Assembly (NCBI GenBank): GCA_016187945.1
Contig: JACPIT010000005.1
Span: 868,001-932,000 of the forward strand
Direction: 5' to 3'
Origin: Opitutia bacterium
GTDB taxonomy: Bacteria > Verrucomicrobiota > Verrucomicrobiia > Opitutales > Opitutaceae
Length of the DNA: 64,000 bases
The position numbers and the translations under genes are program-made. This document shows positions 27,983-38,930 of this stretch, piece by piece; position 1 is the first letter of the stretch; the number at the start of each line of letters is the position of its first letter. The notes beneath the pieces are model-generated. The model was given only the letters and a program-made list of their open reading frames with translations, had not been told where the DNA came from and did not search any database.

Positions 27983-28474
27983 TGTTGCGCGGATTCTGAA
28001 TCGAAACGCGGAAAACGTGGAGCAGCGTAGGCCTTTCGTCTGCCACGGGCTTCGTTGCGAGCGGGACGAGAGAGTCACGTTGCACCTTAAATTCCGCAGT
28101 TGAAACGCGGAGAGCGCGGACGACGCGGAGTGGAACGCAGGGAAATCCGGCCCCCGAAGGACTCACCTGCCGGGTGGAGGGCCGCGGGGCGGACGAGAGG
28201 GAGAGAGGGTCCGCGGCCTCGAAAAGGTCAGCGATGCTGTGGCGACCCCCCGCTGTGTTCGCTGCGACGTGAGCGGGCGCTTAAGCTGCATCCATCGCAC
28301 GCTCTCGTGAATCGTCGATTGGCTGTGCCGACGTTTCGCGGCGTAGCGCAGGTGAGCGCCGCTGCCCCCAGCGGCGCCTTTTAGCGTGCGCCTCCCTTTG
28401 ACGACGTTCGCGTCGTCGCCGGGAACGGCGACGACCACCTCGGAGTCGCTCGCGAAAATCGGGATGTATGCAGC
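27983..28474. other. Gene-free stretch with dispersed-repeat remnants
   Basis: I see no convincing gene in these 490 bases. Positions 28091-28190 are a roughly 100-base repeat also found at 37339-37437 (ATTCCGCAGT, GAAACGCGGAGAGCGCGGA, AATCCGGCCCCC, CTGCCGGGT and AGGGCCGCGG are shared). A partial copy of its start lies near 27995-28020. Confidence 0.6.
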
Positions 28475-29608
28475 TTAACCGAGCGCTTGGGCGAGGTCGG
28501 CGCGGAGGTCTTCGAGGTGCTCGAGGCCGACGGAGAAGCGGAGCAGGCCGGGCGGCGTGACGGAGGCGGGGCCTTCGACGGGGCGGCGGTGCTCGATGAG
28601 GCTTTCGACGCCGCCGAGCGAGGTGGCTTGCGTGATGAGCTGCACGCGGCAGGCGACGGCTTTCGCTGCGTCGTGGCCGCCGCGGACTTCGAACGACAGC
28701 ATGCCGCCGAACGCGCTCATTTGCTGCGTCGCGACCGTGTGGTTCGGGTGCGAGCTCAGACCCGGATAATAGACGCGCTCGATCTTCGGGTGGCCGGCGA
28801 GCCAGGCGGCGAGATTGGCGGCGGTGGCGGACTGCGCGCGCACGCGCAGCGGCAGCGTGCTGAGGCTGCGCAGAAGCAGCCAGCAATCGAAGGGCGCGGG
28901 CACGGCGCCGGCGAGGTTTTGCCACGAGCGGAGACGCGTCACGAGGTCCGCGGGCGCGTCGGTGCCGAGCACGAGCGCGCCGCCGAGGAGGTCGCTGTGG
29001 CCGCCGAGGTATTTCGTGGTCGAGTGGAGGACGATGTGCGCGCCGAGCGCGAGCGGCTGCGTGAGGACGGGCGTGGCCCAGGTGTTGTCGGCGACGACGA
29101 GCGCGCCGGCGGCGCGAGCGAGCTGGGCGACGGCGGCGAGGTCGGAGATTTTGAGGCGCGGGTTCGAGGGCGTTTCGAGCCAGACGACGCGCGCGGGTTT
29201 TTGCAGCGCGGCGGCGACGGCGGCGAGATCGCTGGTGTCGATGAACTCAGCGACGAGGCCCCAGCGACCGAACTCGTTCGTCGCGAGGTAGCGCGTGCCG
29301 TGGTAGAGGTCGTCGGGCAACAGGACGCGGTCGCTGGGCGCGAGCGCGGCGAAGATCGCAGCGCTCGCGGCTTGGCCGGAAGCGAAGGCGAGGCCGTGCG
29401 CGCCGCCTTCGAGGGCGGCGAGGGCGGTTTCGACGGCGGTGCGGTTCGGGTTCGAGGTGCGCGAGTAGATGTGGCCGCCGAGGAGCTGGCCCTGGTCGTC
29501 GCGCGCGAAGGTGGAGCTGAAAATCAGGTTGGGCGTGACGGCGCCGGTGGCGGGATCGGGTGCGCGGCCGGCGTGGATGGCGAGCGTTTCGGCGTGGGTG
29601 GTTTTCAT
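28475..29608 (-). CDS. Cystathionine gamma-synthase/lyase-type PLP enzyme
   Basis: The 377-residue protein is a full-length Cys/Met-metabolism PLP enzyme: ETLAIHAGRAPDPATGAVTP, YSRTSNPNRTAVETALAALE, FASGQAASAA, LPDDLYHGTRYL, WLETPSNPRLKISDL. The PLP-binding Lys lies in HSTTKYLGGHSDLLGG, and the C-terminal ITQATSLGGVESLIEHR is present. Members either join O-acyl-homoserine with cysteine (MetB) or split cystathionine (MetC, CGL); the sequence alone does not separate these. It is a single-gene unit on the minus strand with no methionine-pathway neighbour. Confidence 0.9.
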   Translation of the reverse strand: MKTTHAETLAIHAGRAPDPATGAVTPNLIFSSTFARDDQGQLLGGHIYSRTSNPNRTAVETALAALEGGAHGLAFASGQAASAAIFAALAPSDRVLLPDDLYHGTRYLATNEFGRWGLVAEFIDTSDLAAVAAALQKPARVVWLETPSNPRLKISDLAAVAQLARAAGALVVADNTWATPVLTQPLALGAHIVLHSTTKYLGGHSDLLGGALVLGTDAPADLVTRLRSWQNLAGAVPAPFDCWLLLRSLSTLPLRVRAQSATAANLAAWLAGHPKIERVYYPGLSSHPNHTVATQQMSAFGGMLSFEVRGGHDAAKAVACRVQLITQATSLGGVESLIEHRRPVEGPASVTPPGLLRFSVGLEHLEDLRADLAQALG

Positions 29609-29843
29609 GGCGGAAAGCGGAGCAACAGTCGGGCCAGCGTGCGCGGGGGACCGGCACAGCGCAACCGATGAAAAACGAAACAGCGTCGCGTGAGGGCGGC
29701 GCCGGGCACGGCGTGGACGCGTGCGACGGGCGGCGAAATTCCTACGAATGGCAGACTGTCGCTGCGCTCGAAACCGCTACGACGGCAGAAGCGCGCTATG
29801 CGGGAGTGAAGGTGGTGTGATTGCCTCGATTTGATGGACAGAG

Positions 29844-29935
29844 AACCGAGTTGTTCATGAAGTTCGCGGAGCCCACCGCCTCAGTGCCCGAAGAGGCGGC
29901 GGTGGGCGGGAGCGAACTTTGTGAACAACTCGGTT
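29844..29935. repeat. Long subterminal hairpin upstream of the IS3 orfA
   Basis: AACCGAGTTGTTCATGAAGT at the left is inverted, with few mismatches, as GAACTTTGTGAACAACTCGG at the right, and an inner stem pairs CCCACCGCCTC with GAGGCGGCGGTGGG. It sits between the left end and orfA, where it could limit read-through transcription from outside or hide the orfA start. Confidence 0.75.
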
Positions 29936-29963
29936 GGGATGCAGGCGACGGAAGGAAAAGATC

Positions 29964-30311
29964 ATGCAGACCGGAAAAGAGGAGAAGCCGGGCCAGCGCA
30001 CGCGCCGGCATTTTGACGAAGCGTATAAACGCCGCGCGGTGGAGCTGACGTTGCAGGGCACGCGCTCGGTGCGGCAGATCGCGGACGAACTCGGCGTGAC
30101 CGACTCGATGCTCTACGAGTGGCGGCGGCTGTTCGCGCCGCGACCGGGAGCCGACACCGGCACGCCGCAAACGGCGGCGGAAAAGGACGAGGAGATCCGG
30201 CGATTGCGCGCCGAGCTGGTGCGCCTGCAGGAGCGGGAGATCGTCCTAAAAAAATCGTTGGGCATCCTCTCCGAAACGCCCGAGAGCGGTATGCCCAGGT
30301 GGACACGATGA
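29964..30311 (+). CDS. IS3-family transposase OrfA
   Basis: The 115-residue protein has the IS3 OrfA layout: a helix-turn-helix (HFDEAYKRRAVELTLQGTRS, VRQIADELGVTDSMLYEWRR) followed by a leucine-zipper-like stretch (EKDEEIRRLRAELVRLQERE, then IVLKKSLGIL). Alone it acts as a DNA-binding regulator. Joined to OrfB by a -1 frameshift it makes the active transposase. It overlaps OrfB by 4 bp at the canonical stop/start and by much more in the frameshift overlap. Confidence 0.92.
   Translation: MQTGKEEKPGQRTRRHFDEAYKRRAVELTLQGTRSVRQIADELGVTDSMLYEWRRLFAPRPGADTGTPQTAAEKDEEIRRLRAELVRLQEREIVLKKSLGILSETPESGMPRWTR
30248..30254 (+). promoter_or_regulatory. Programmed -1 frameshift site (A7) for OrfAB
   Basis: Seven A residues are read A AAA AAA in the orfA frame within the codons for Leu-Lys-Lys. 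A -1 shift here joins orfA to the orfB frame, which is open from at least 30119 and continues as IVGHPLRNARERYAQVDTMK. This matches the usual IS3 mechanism. Confidence 0.8.
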
Positions 30312-31168
30312 AGGGCGAATACCCGGTGAGGCTGTTGTGCGAGCTGTTCGCGGTGTCGCGCAGCGGCTACTATCGCTGGCAAGAGCGGCGGCCAACGCAG
30401 CGGCAACGCGACGACGCCCGCCTAGCAGTGCAGATCGCGGTGGCCCACGCGCGCAGCCGCAAGAACTACGGTGCGCCGCGCCTCGTGGAGGAACTGCGCG
30501 AGGCCGGCACGCCCATCAGCAAGCGACGTTGTGCGCGGCTGATGAAGGCGCGCGGCCTGCAAGGTCGCAAAAAACATCGCCGCCGTCCGCGCACGACCGA
30601 CAGCCGCCATGCGCATCCGCCGGCGGAGAACCTGCTCGCCCAAACGGCGGCTCCCACCGGTCCCAACCAGGCGTGGATGACCGACATCACCTACATCGCA
30701 ACCGGCGAAGGCTGGCTCTATCTCGCCGCGATCCTCGATGTGTGGAGCCGGCGCGTCGTGGGCTGGACGTGCGGTCCCACGCTGCACGTGAGTCTGGTCC
30801 TCGCGGCGCTTCAGGCCGCCGTGCGCCAGCGTCAACCACCGAAGGGGCTGCTGCATCACTCCGATCGCGGTGTCCAATACGCCTGTCACGATTACGCGAC
30901 CGCCCTGGCCGCCGCCGGCCTGGTTTGCAGCATGAGCCGCCGCGGCAACTGCTACGACAACGCGGCGATGGAATCGTTTTGGAGCACGTTGAAAACCGAG
31001 ACCGGCCTTGACGCAGCCGTGCCGATCGGTCGACGTGCCGCCGAACTCATCGTCTTCGACTACATCGAAACGTTTTATAATCCGACGAGGCGCCACAGCT
31101 CGCTCGGTTACCGTTCACCTGTGGCCTTCGAAAACCAACCAACAAAAAACGATATCAAAGCTGCCTGA
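30308..31168 (+). CDS. IS3-family transposase OrfB (DDE integrase domain)
   Basis: The protein from the ATG at 30308 has an HTH_21 segment (YPVRLLCELFAVSRSGYYRW, NYGAPRLVEELREAG). An rve integrase core follows, with the three acidic residues in WMTDITYI, HHSDRGVQYACHDY and NAAMESFWSTLKTE. The end motif YNPTRRHSSLGYRSPVAFE is typical of the family. It catalyses strand transfer, normally as the OrfAB fusion. All catalytic residues are present and no stop interrupts the frame, so the element may be active. Confidence 0.93.
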   Translation: MKGEYPVRLLCELFAVSRSGYYRWQERRPTQRQRDDARLAVQIAVAHARSRKNYGAPRLVEELREAGTPISKRRCARLMKARGLQGRKKHRRRPRTTDSRHAHPPAENLLAQTAAPTGPNQAWMTDITYIATGEGWLYLAAILDVWSRRVVGWTCGPTLHVSLVLAALQAAVRQRQPPKGLLHHSDRGVQYACHDYATALAAAGLVCSMSRRGNCYDNAAMESFWSTLKTETGLDAAVPIGRRAAELIVFDYIETFYNPTRRHSSLGYRSPVAFENQPTKNDIKAA

Positions 31169-31198
31169 ATCGATGTCCATTTTTTCGAGGCAAGCCCA

Positions 31199-31254
31199 GT
31201 GGAGCGAGTTGACCTCAACCCGCTCCGAACGCGTTGAGGTCAACGCGTTCCACC
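31199..31254. repeat. Palindromic repeat, GGAACGCGTTGACCTCAACG type
   Basis: GGAGCGAGTTGACCTCAACC and CGCGTTGAGGTCAACGCGTT pair with each other and carry two GACCTCAAC/GTTGAGGTC units. A related long palindrome is at 51976-52065. Confidence 0.7.
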
Positions 31255-31263
31255 TGAAACGGA

Positions 31264-31286
31264 GGCAGGCGGGACGCCTGCGCTAC
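31264..31286 (-). repeat. GTAG-headed REP-like palindrome abutting the ggt stop
   Basis: On the minus strand, GTAGCGCAGGCGTCCCGCCT follows the TGA stop of the gamma-glutamyltransferase gene with no base between. The same unit type occurs at 42856-42917. Confidence 0.75.
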
Positions 31287-33062
<1,776 letters not shown>

Positions 33063-33191
33063 GTGCGCACTGTTGCCGGGTGCGGCGTTCTCTCAAGCGC
33101 AACTTCGCCGCGCCCCAGCGCACCGGGGCGAAAAAAATGCACGACGTGTGCCGCGCAGTTGGCCCGGTAATGGCTTGTAGGAGGTTTCGTT

Positions 33192-33257
33192 ATGACTAGC
33201 GTCCGGGTTGCACGAACCCACCTTAGGCGCTGGTTACCCCGACCACTTTTTGCCTAG
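33192..33257 (+). CDS. Leader peptide (21 aa) coupled to the TonB receptor gene
   Basis: A perfect AGGAGG (33179-33184) is followed after 7 bases by ATG and a 21-codon frame (MTSVRVARTHLRRWLPRPLF then Ala and TAG). The stop is 7 bases before the ATG of the receptor gene, which has no Shine-Dalgarno of its own. The Arg-rich peptide has no recognisable domain. The arrangement suggests that ribosomes finishing the leader start the receptor (translational coupling). It may be purely a loading device or may sense translation conditions; this is inference from spacing. Confidence 0.6.
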   Translation: MTSVRVARTHLRRWLPRPLFA

Positions 33258-33264
33258 CCAACCT

Positions 33265-35955
<2,691 letters not shown>

Positions 35956-35990
35956 GCCGGCGCACGACGCGACTCGCAAAGAAAAACTTC

Positions 35991-36024
35991 AAAGGCGCGG
36001 ACTCCGGTCCGCGCCTTTTTCTTT
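35991..36024 (+). terminator. Terminator of the TonB receptor gene
   Basis: The stem AAAGGCGCGGAC/GTCCGCGCCTTT is followed by TTTCTTTT. It is a strong intrinsic terminator shape about 35 bases past the stop. Confidence 0.9.
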
Positions 36025-36164
36025 TCAAGTGCGCAACAGGACGGTGCCCGATCGCGCGCCACGGCCAGCCCCCCCCCAGCCGCCAGCGCGCCCACCTGGT
36101 GCGCTCCACCCAGCAGCGTCTGCCCCGAGCGTCGTGCCTTGCCGTCGCCGCGCCAGCCGAACGT

Positions 36165-36189
36165 GTTTGTAGTCTAATAGACTACAAAC
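36165..36189. promoter_or_regulatory. Operator-like palindrome, copy 1 (upstream of small HTH gene)
   Basis: This is a perfect 25-base palindrome with 12-base arms GTTTGTAGTCTA and TAGACTACAAAC around a single A. It is AT-rich in a very GC-rich setting and lies 68 bases upstream of copy 2. Confidence 0.85.
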
Positions 36190-36232
36190 TCCTCCGCGCC
36201 CGCCGAGCGAAAGCGCGGCTTGCCCGGGCAAA

Positions 36233-36255
36233 TTTGTAGTCTATTAGACTACAAA
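36233..36255. promoter_or_regulatory. Operator-like palindrome, copy 2 (one base before the HTH start codon)
   Basis: Arms TTTGTAGTCTA and TAGACTACAAA flank a single T. The ATG at 36257 follows after one base, so the site covers the place where a ribosome-binding site would be. Confidence 0.85.
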
Positions 36256-36256
36256 C

Positions 36257-36628
36257 ATGGCTACGTATCCCGTGCAGATTCCGGGAGCGATTGCGCTCTC
36301 GTTGTTCGACTTGGCGGATGCGACGTTGCGCGACGCGAAGCGCGCTTACCGGCACGCGCGCCGCCGGCGCATCGGCGCGACCCTGCGGCCCGGCGCGGGC
36401 ACGCCACTCTGGAACGAGTTGGTGCGCCAGGCGCTGCCGCTGCTGGCGAAGCGTGGCGCGAAAGTCCGGCTCGCCCGCCAGCTCGGCGTGTCGCGGCAAC
36501 GATTGCGGCACTGCTTGAATGCACAACACGCCTGCCTCGACGGTGAGCGCGCGCTGATGCTGCTGTGCTGGGTGGCGGCGCATCAACGCGGTCAGCCGCT
36601 GCCGCTGCAGGCCGAGCCGGATTTGTAG
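36257..36628 (+). CDS. Small HTH protein framed by palindromes (123 aa), function unknown
   Basis: The protein is very Arg/Ala/Leu-rich. It begins ATYPVQIPGAIALSLFDLAD and contains a helix-turn-helix-like segment of the lambda-repressor/XRE kind (AKVRLARQLGVSRQRLRHCL, residues about 68-87). Helical residues follow (GERALMLLCWVAAHQRGQ). The start codon comes one base after a palindrome and the TAG stop is part of another copy of the same palindrome. No Shine-Dalgarno is visible, so translation may be leaderless or start from within the palindrome's transcript. A self-binding repressor is the simplest reading. Exact framing of the gene by the repeats also fits a small mobile or multi-copy cassette. 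I do not recognise a named family. Confidence 0.7.
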   Translation: MATYPVQIPGAIALSLFDLADATLRDAKRAYRHARRRRIGATLRPGAGTPLWNELVRQALPLLAKRGAKVRLARQLGVSRQRLRHCLNAQHACLDGERALMLLCWVAAHQRGQPLPLQAEPDL

Positions 36629-36646
36629 TCTATTGGACTACAAATC
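36620..36646. promoter_or_regulatory. Operator-like palindrome, copy 3 (contains the HTH stop codon)
   Basis: Arms GATTTGTAGTC and GACTACAAATC surround TATTG. The TAG at 36626-36628 is the stop codon of the HTH gene. Nothing else gene-like is seen up to 36837. Confidence 0.85.
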
Positions 36647-36837
36647 CGCTCGGGCCGGCGGCGCGGAAGCGCGGCGAAATGCGAGCGACTTGGAGTGGGT
36701 GGCGGGAGCGACGCGGCGACGCCGTGAGCGGAGGCGATCGCTGAACGCGCGAGCGGGCGCTGGGTAGGTCGCGGCATCTCCGCCGGTGCGGCGGCTTTTG
36801 ACGTGGCGCGAGTCCGGGGCGTCGTTTCACTCGCCTC

Positions 36838-37284
36838 ATGCCCCACGTGCCCGGCTTGCGCAGCCCCTACGACAAAACTGTCGGCGGTCTCCACCACTTC
36901 GGCCGCATGCTCGACAAAATCCGGCTGATGCTCGCGGGCCAGTTGCCCGAGGATTTCCAACGCAACTACGGCTTCTCGCTCGGACTCGACGGTCAGCTCT
37001 GCGGCTTCCTCAGCGTGAAGTTCGAGGACGTGGAGGCGCGCATGAAAGAGGGTGGCACCGACGCCAACGTCGCCGAGTGGGTCTTCGCCCGCGGGCTGCG
37101 GCCGAACCGCACGCAGACGATGGTCTGGAACGAGCACTCGCGTAAATACGGCTGGAACGACCGTGCCAGCGCCTACCTGCAGGGCTTGAAGAAAGACGCC
37201 GGCGCGGAGCACGTCGCGCGAATCACTTCGTTCGATCTGATCGAGCTGAGCGAAGGCCGCGAGCCGCCGCCCCCGCGCGGCTGA
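36838..37284 (+). CDS. DUF5069 family protein
   Basis: The 148-residue protein matches the DUF5069 pattern: LRSPYDKTVGGLHHFGRMLD, KIRLMLAGQLPEDFQRNYGF, LDGQLCGFLSVKFEDVEARM, KEGGTDANVAEWVFARGLRP and a C-terminal WNEHSRKYGWNDRASAYLQG. The family is soluble, has no signal or membrane segment, is common in Verrucomicrobia and relatives, and has no known function. A Pro/Arg tail ends the protein. The gene stands alone. Confidence 0.85.
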   Translation: MPHVPGLRSPYDKTVGGLHHFGRMLDKIRLMLAGQLPEDFQRNYGFSLGLDGQLCGFLSVKFEDVEARMKEGGTDANVAEWVFARGLRPNRTQTMVWNEHSRKYGWNDRASAYLQGLKKDAGAEHVARITSFDLIELSEGREPPPPRG

Positions 37285-37713
37285 GTCGGACTCGCGCCGT
37301 CGCCCGCGAATCGCGCGAACGCGCGCGAATGAACCTGAATTCCGCAGTCGAAACGCGGAGAGCGCGGAGGACGCGGAGCAGAACGCGGGGGAATCCGGCC
37401 CCCGGAGGATTCGCCTGCCGGGTGAAGGGCCGCGGAGCAGAATGGTCGGAGTTTCTCCTCTGTGCTCTCCGCGTCTTCCGCGTTTCAACGGCGTTTTTGG
37501 GATGAAAACCGTCGCTCTCGCCGCCGCCCGGGCGGTCGGCGCGCTCGATCGGACCTGCAGGCGAGATTGCGTCGCTGAACTCGCGACAATTCGCGCCGTT
37601 CGCGGGAGGTGTTCTGGATGAAGTTCGGCCCGGCGTCGCGCCGTTTTGCGCCACCTGAATTCAGGCGGTTTTGGTCGCTATCGCGTCGCGCGCGTCGGGC
37701 GTAGCTTACGCGC
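37285..37713. other. Gene-free stretch with a long inverted repeat (37347-37489)
   Basis: GTCGAAACGCGGAGAGCGCG is inverted at the far end as CTCTCCGCGTCTTCCGCGTT. Its first 100 bases (37339-37437) match 28091-28190. I see no gene here. Confidence 0.65.
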
Positions 37714-37866
37714 ATGATCAGTCTGCTCCTCGAACGCCACGAAAACATCTCCCTCGAAAAGGTGGGTGCGTTCGTGCAGCGCTTCCTCGCGGAGGGTGCC
37801 CGGTTGGTGGTCGTGACCATCCAACCCGACGGCCAGAGCTGCACGATCAGCGTGCAGCGCGAGTAA
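37714..37866 (+). CDS. Hypothetical small protein (50 aa)
   Basis: The frame MISLLLERHENISLEKVGAF continues into VQRFLAEGARLVVVTIQPDG and ends SISVQRE-like (CTISVQRE). It has an amphipathic beta-alpha-beta-like pattern, no signal peptide and no cysteine pair. Balanced composition and lack of the Arg/Ala bias of antisense frames make it a plausible real gene. It is convergent with the arylamine N-acetyltransferase gene (9 bp between ends). Function unknown. Confidence 0.5.
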   Translation: MISLLLERHENISLEKVGAFVQRFLAEGARLVVVTIQPDGQSCTISVQRE

Positions 37867-37875
37867 CGCGCGGCA

Positions 37876-38700
37876 TCACTGCGCCCACGGCGCCCCGGCC
37901 GGACCGAATTGCGTGCCCGGAGGGAAGCGCAGTTGAAAATGCTCTTCAAGGCACGCGAGCAGCGCCGCGCCATTTTCGATCGTGCGCTGATGGAGGATTC
38001 CTCCGCCGCGCCGGTGCGTGAACGTGCCGCCGCGGATCGCCTTGCGGGTGCCGTCACGCAGCGCGAGGCCGACGGCGACGTCTTGCTTGAACTTCGAGGC
38101 CGGGTTCGCGCTCGTCCACCAGTTGGCCACTTCGCAATCGATGGGATGCATCTCGTCGAGCGTGAACTCGCACAGGTCGGTCCACTCGTCGCCGACTTTC
38201 ATCTGGTGAAACAGCCGGTCGCCTTCGGCGACGAGGCGGCGCGGCTCGTGCGGCGTGGCGTGCTCGCGGTCGAACTCCAGCGGAATCGCGCCGGTGAGCG
38301 ACGCCGCGCCGAGCCCGCAATCGACGAGCCAGTCGCCGCCGTCGAGGTGCACGCGCAGGAACAGATGCGTGCGCGCCGGCACGGTGTCGCGCGGGATTTG
38401 CCAGCGCACTCGCGCGCCGATCGGCGTGACGCGGAAGCCGAGCGCGCGCAGCGCGAGCAGCAGCAGATTGTTTTGCTCGAAACAGTAGCCGCCGCGCCGC
38501 TCGTGCACGAGCTTGGCCGCGATCGCCTCGGGCGTGAGCACGATCGGCCGGCCGAGCAGCACGTCGAGGTTTTCGAACGGAATCGCCGTCGCGTGGTGCC
38601 AGGCGACGGCGTGCAACGCCGCGAGCGTGGGCGTGCGCGCACCGGCGTAGCCGATGCGGGCGAGATAAGCGTCGAGGTCGAAGCCGGCGGGTGCGGACAT
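37876..38700 (-). CDS. nat: Arylamine N-acetyltransferase
   Basis: Starting at the ATG at 38700 (SAPAGFDLDAYLARIGYAGA) gives 274 residues, the normal NAT length; the frame upstream to 38766 is not family-like. The Cys-His-Asp triad is present in RRGGYCFEQN, ARTHLFLRVHL and WLVDCGLGAASL. NATs transfer acetyl from acetyl-CoA to aromatic amines and hydrazines; some bacterial members make amide bonds in secondary metabolism. No such cluster is nearby, so a general xenobiotic or amide role is all that can be said. Confidence 0.92.
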   Translation of the reverse strand: MSAPAGFDLDAYLARIGYAGARTPTLAALHAVAWHHATAIPFENLDVLLGRPIVLTPEAIAAKLVHERRGGYCFEQNNLLLLALRALGFRVTPIGARVRWQIPRDTVPARTHLFLRVHLDGGDWLVDCGLGAASLTGAIPLEFDREHATPHEPRRLVAEGDRLFHQMKVGDEWTDLCEFTLDEMHPIDCEVANWWTSANPASKFKQDVAVGLALRDGTRKAIRGGTFTHRRGGGILHQRTIENGAALLACLEEHFQLRFPPGTQFGPAGAPWAQ

Positions 38701-38776
38701 GCGCGGAGAGACTACCAGCACACGCGAATCGCGCCAGTAGCCGTTCGGCGAAATTTCCGCGGGCAACTGTAGCGGC

Positions 38777-38917
38777 GTAGCAGCCGGCGTCAGTCGGTTG
38801 ATGGCGCGGGCAAATGTCGCGGGCGCGGCTTCGTCAGCCGACTGACGTCGGCTGCTACGAAAGGCGGGCGCGAGCGGGGCGCCGATCCCATTCGTCAGCG
38901 GTCACAGACCGCCGCTA
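38777..38917. repeat. Pair of GTAG-headed REP-like palindromes
   Basis: GTAGCAGCCGGCGTCAGTCG at 38777 is inverted as CGACTGACGTCGGCTGCTAC ending at 38858. A second unit (GTCAGCGGTCACAGACCGCC, ending CTAC at 38917) lies before the stop of the acyltransferase gene. Confidence 0.8.
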
Positions 38918-38930
38918 CAGGATGGGGGTC

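Larger units (their letters stand above)
29821..31192 (+). mobile_element. IS3-family insertion sequence, apparently complete (about 1.37 kb)
   Basis: Terminal inverted repeats start TTGCCTCGATTTGATGGACA on the left and TTGCCTCGAAAAAATGGACA (reverse complement) on the right. Between them are overlapping orfA and orfB with an A7 slippery site. No clear target duplication is seen at the ends. The 212 bases between the metB-type gene and the left end hold no gene that I can support. Confidence 0.9.
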
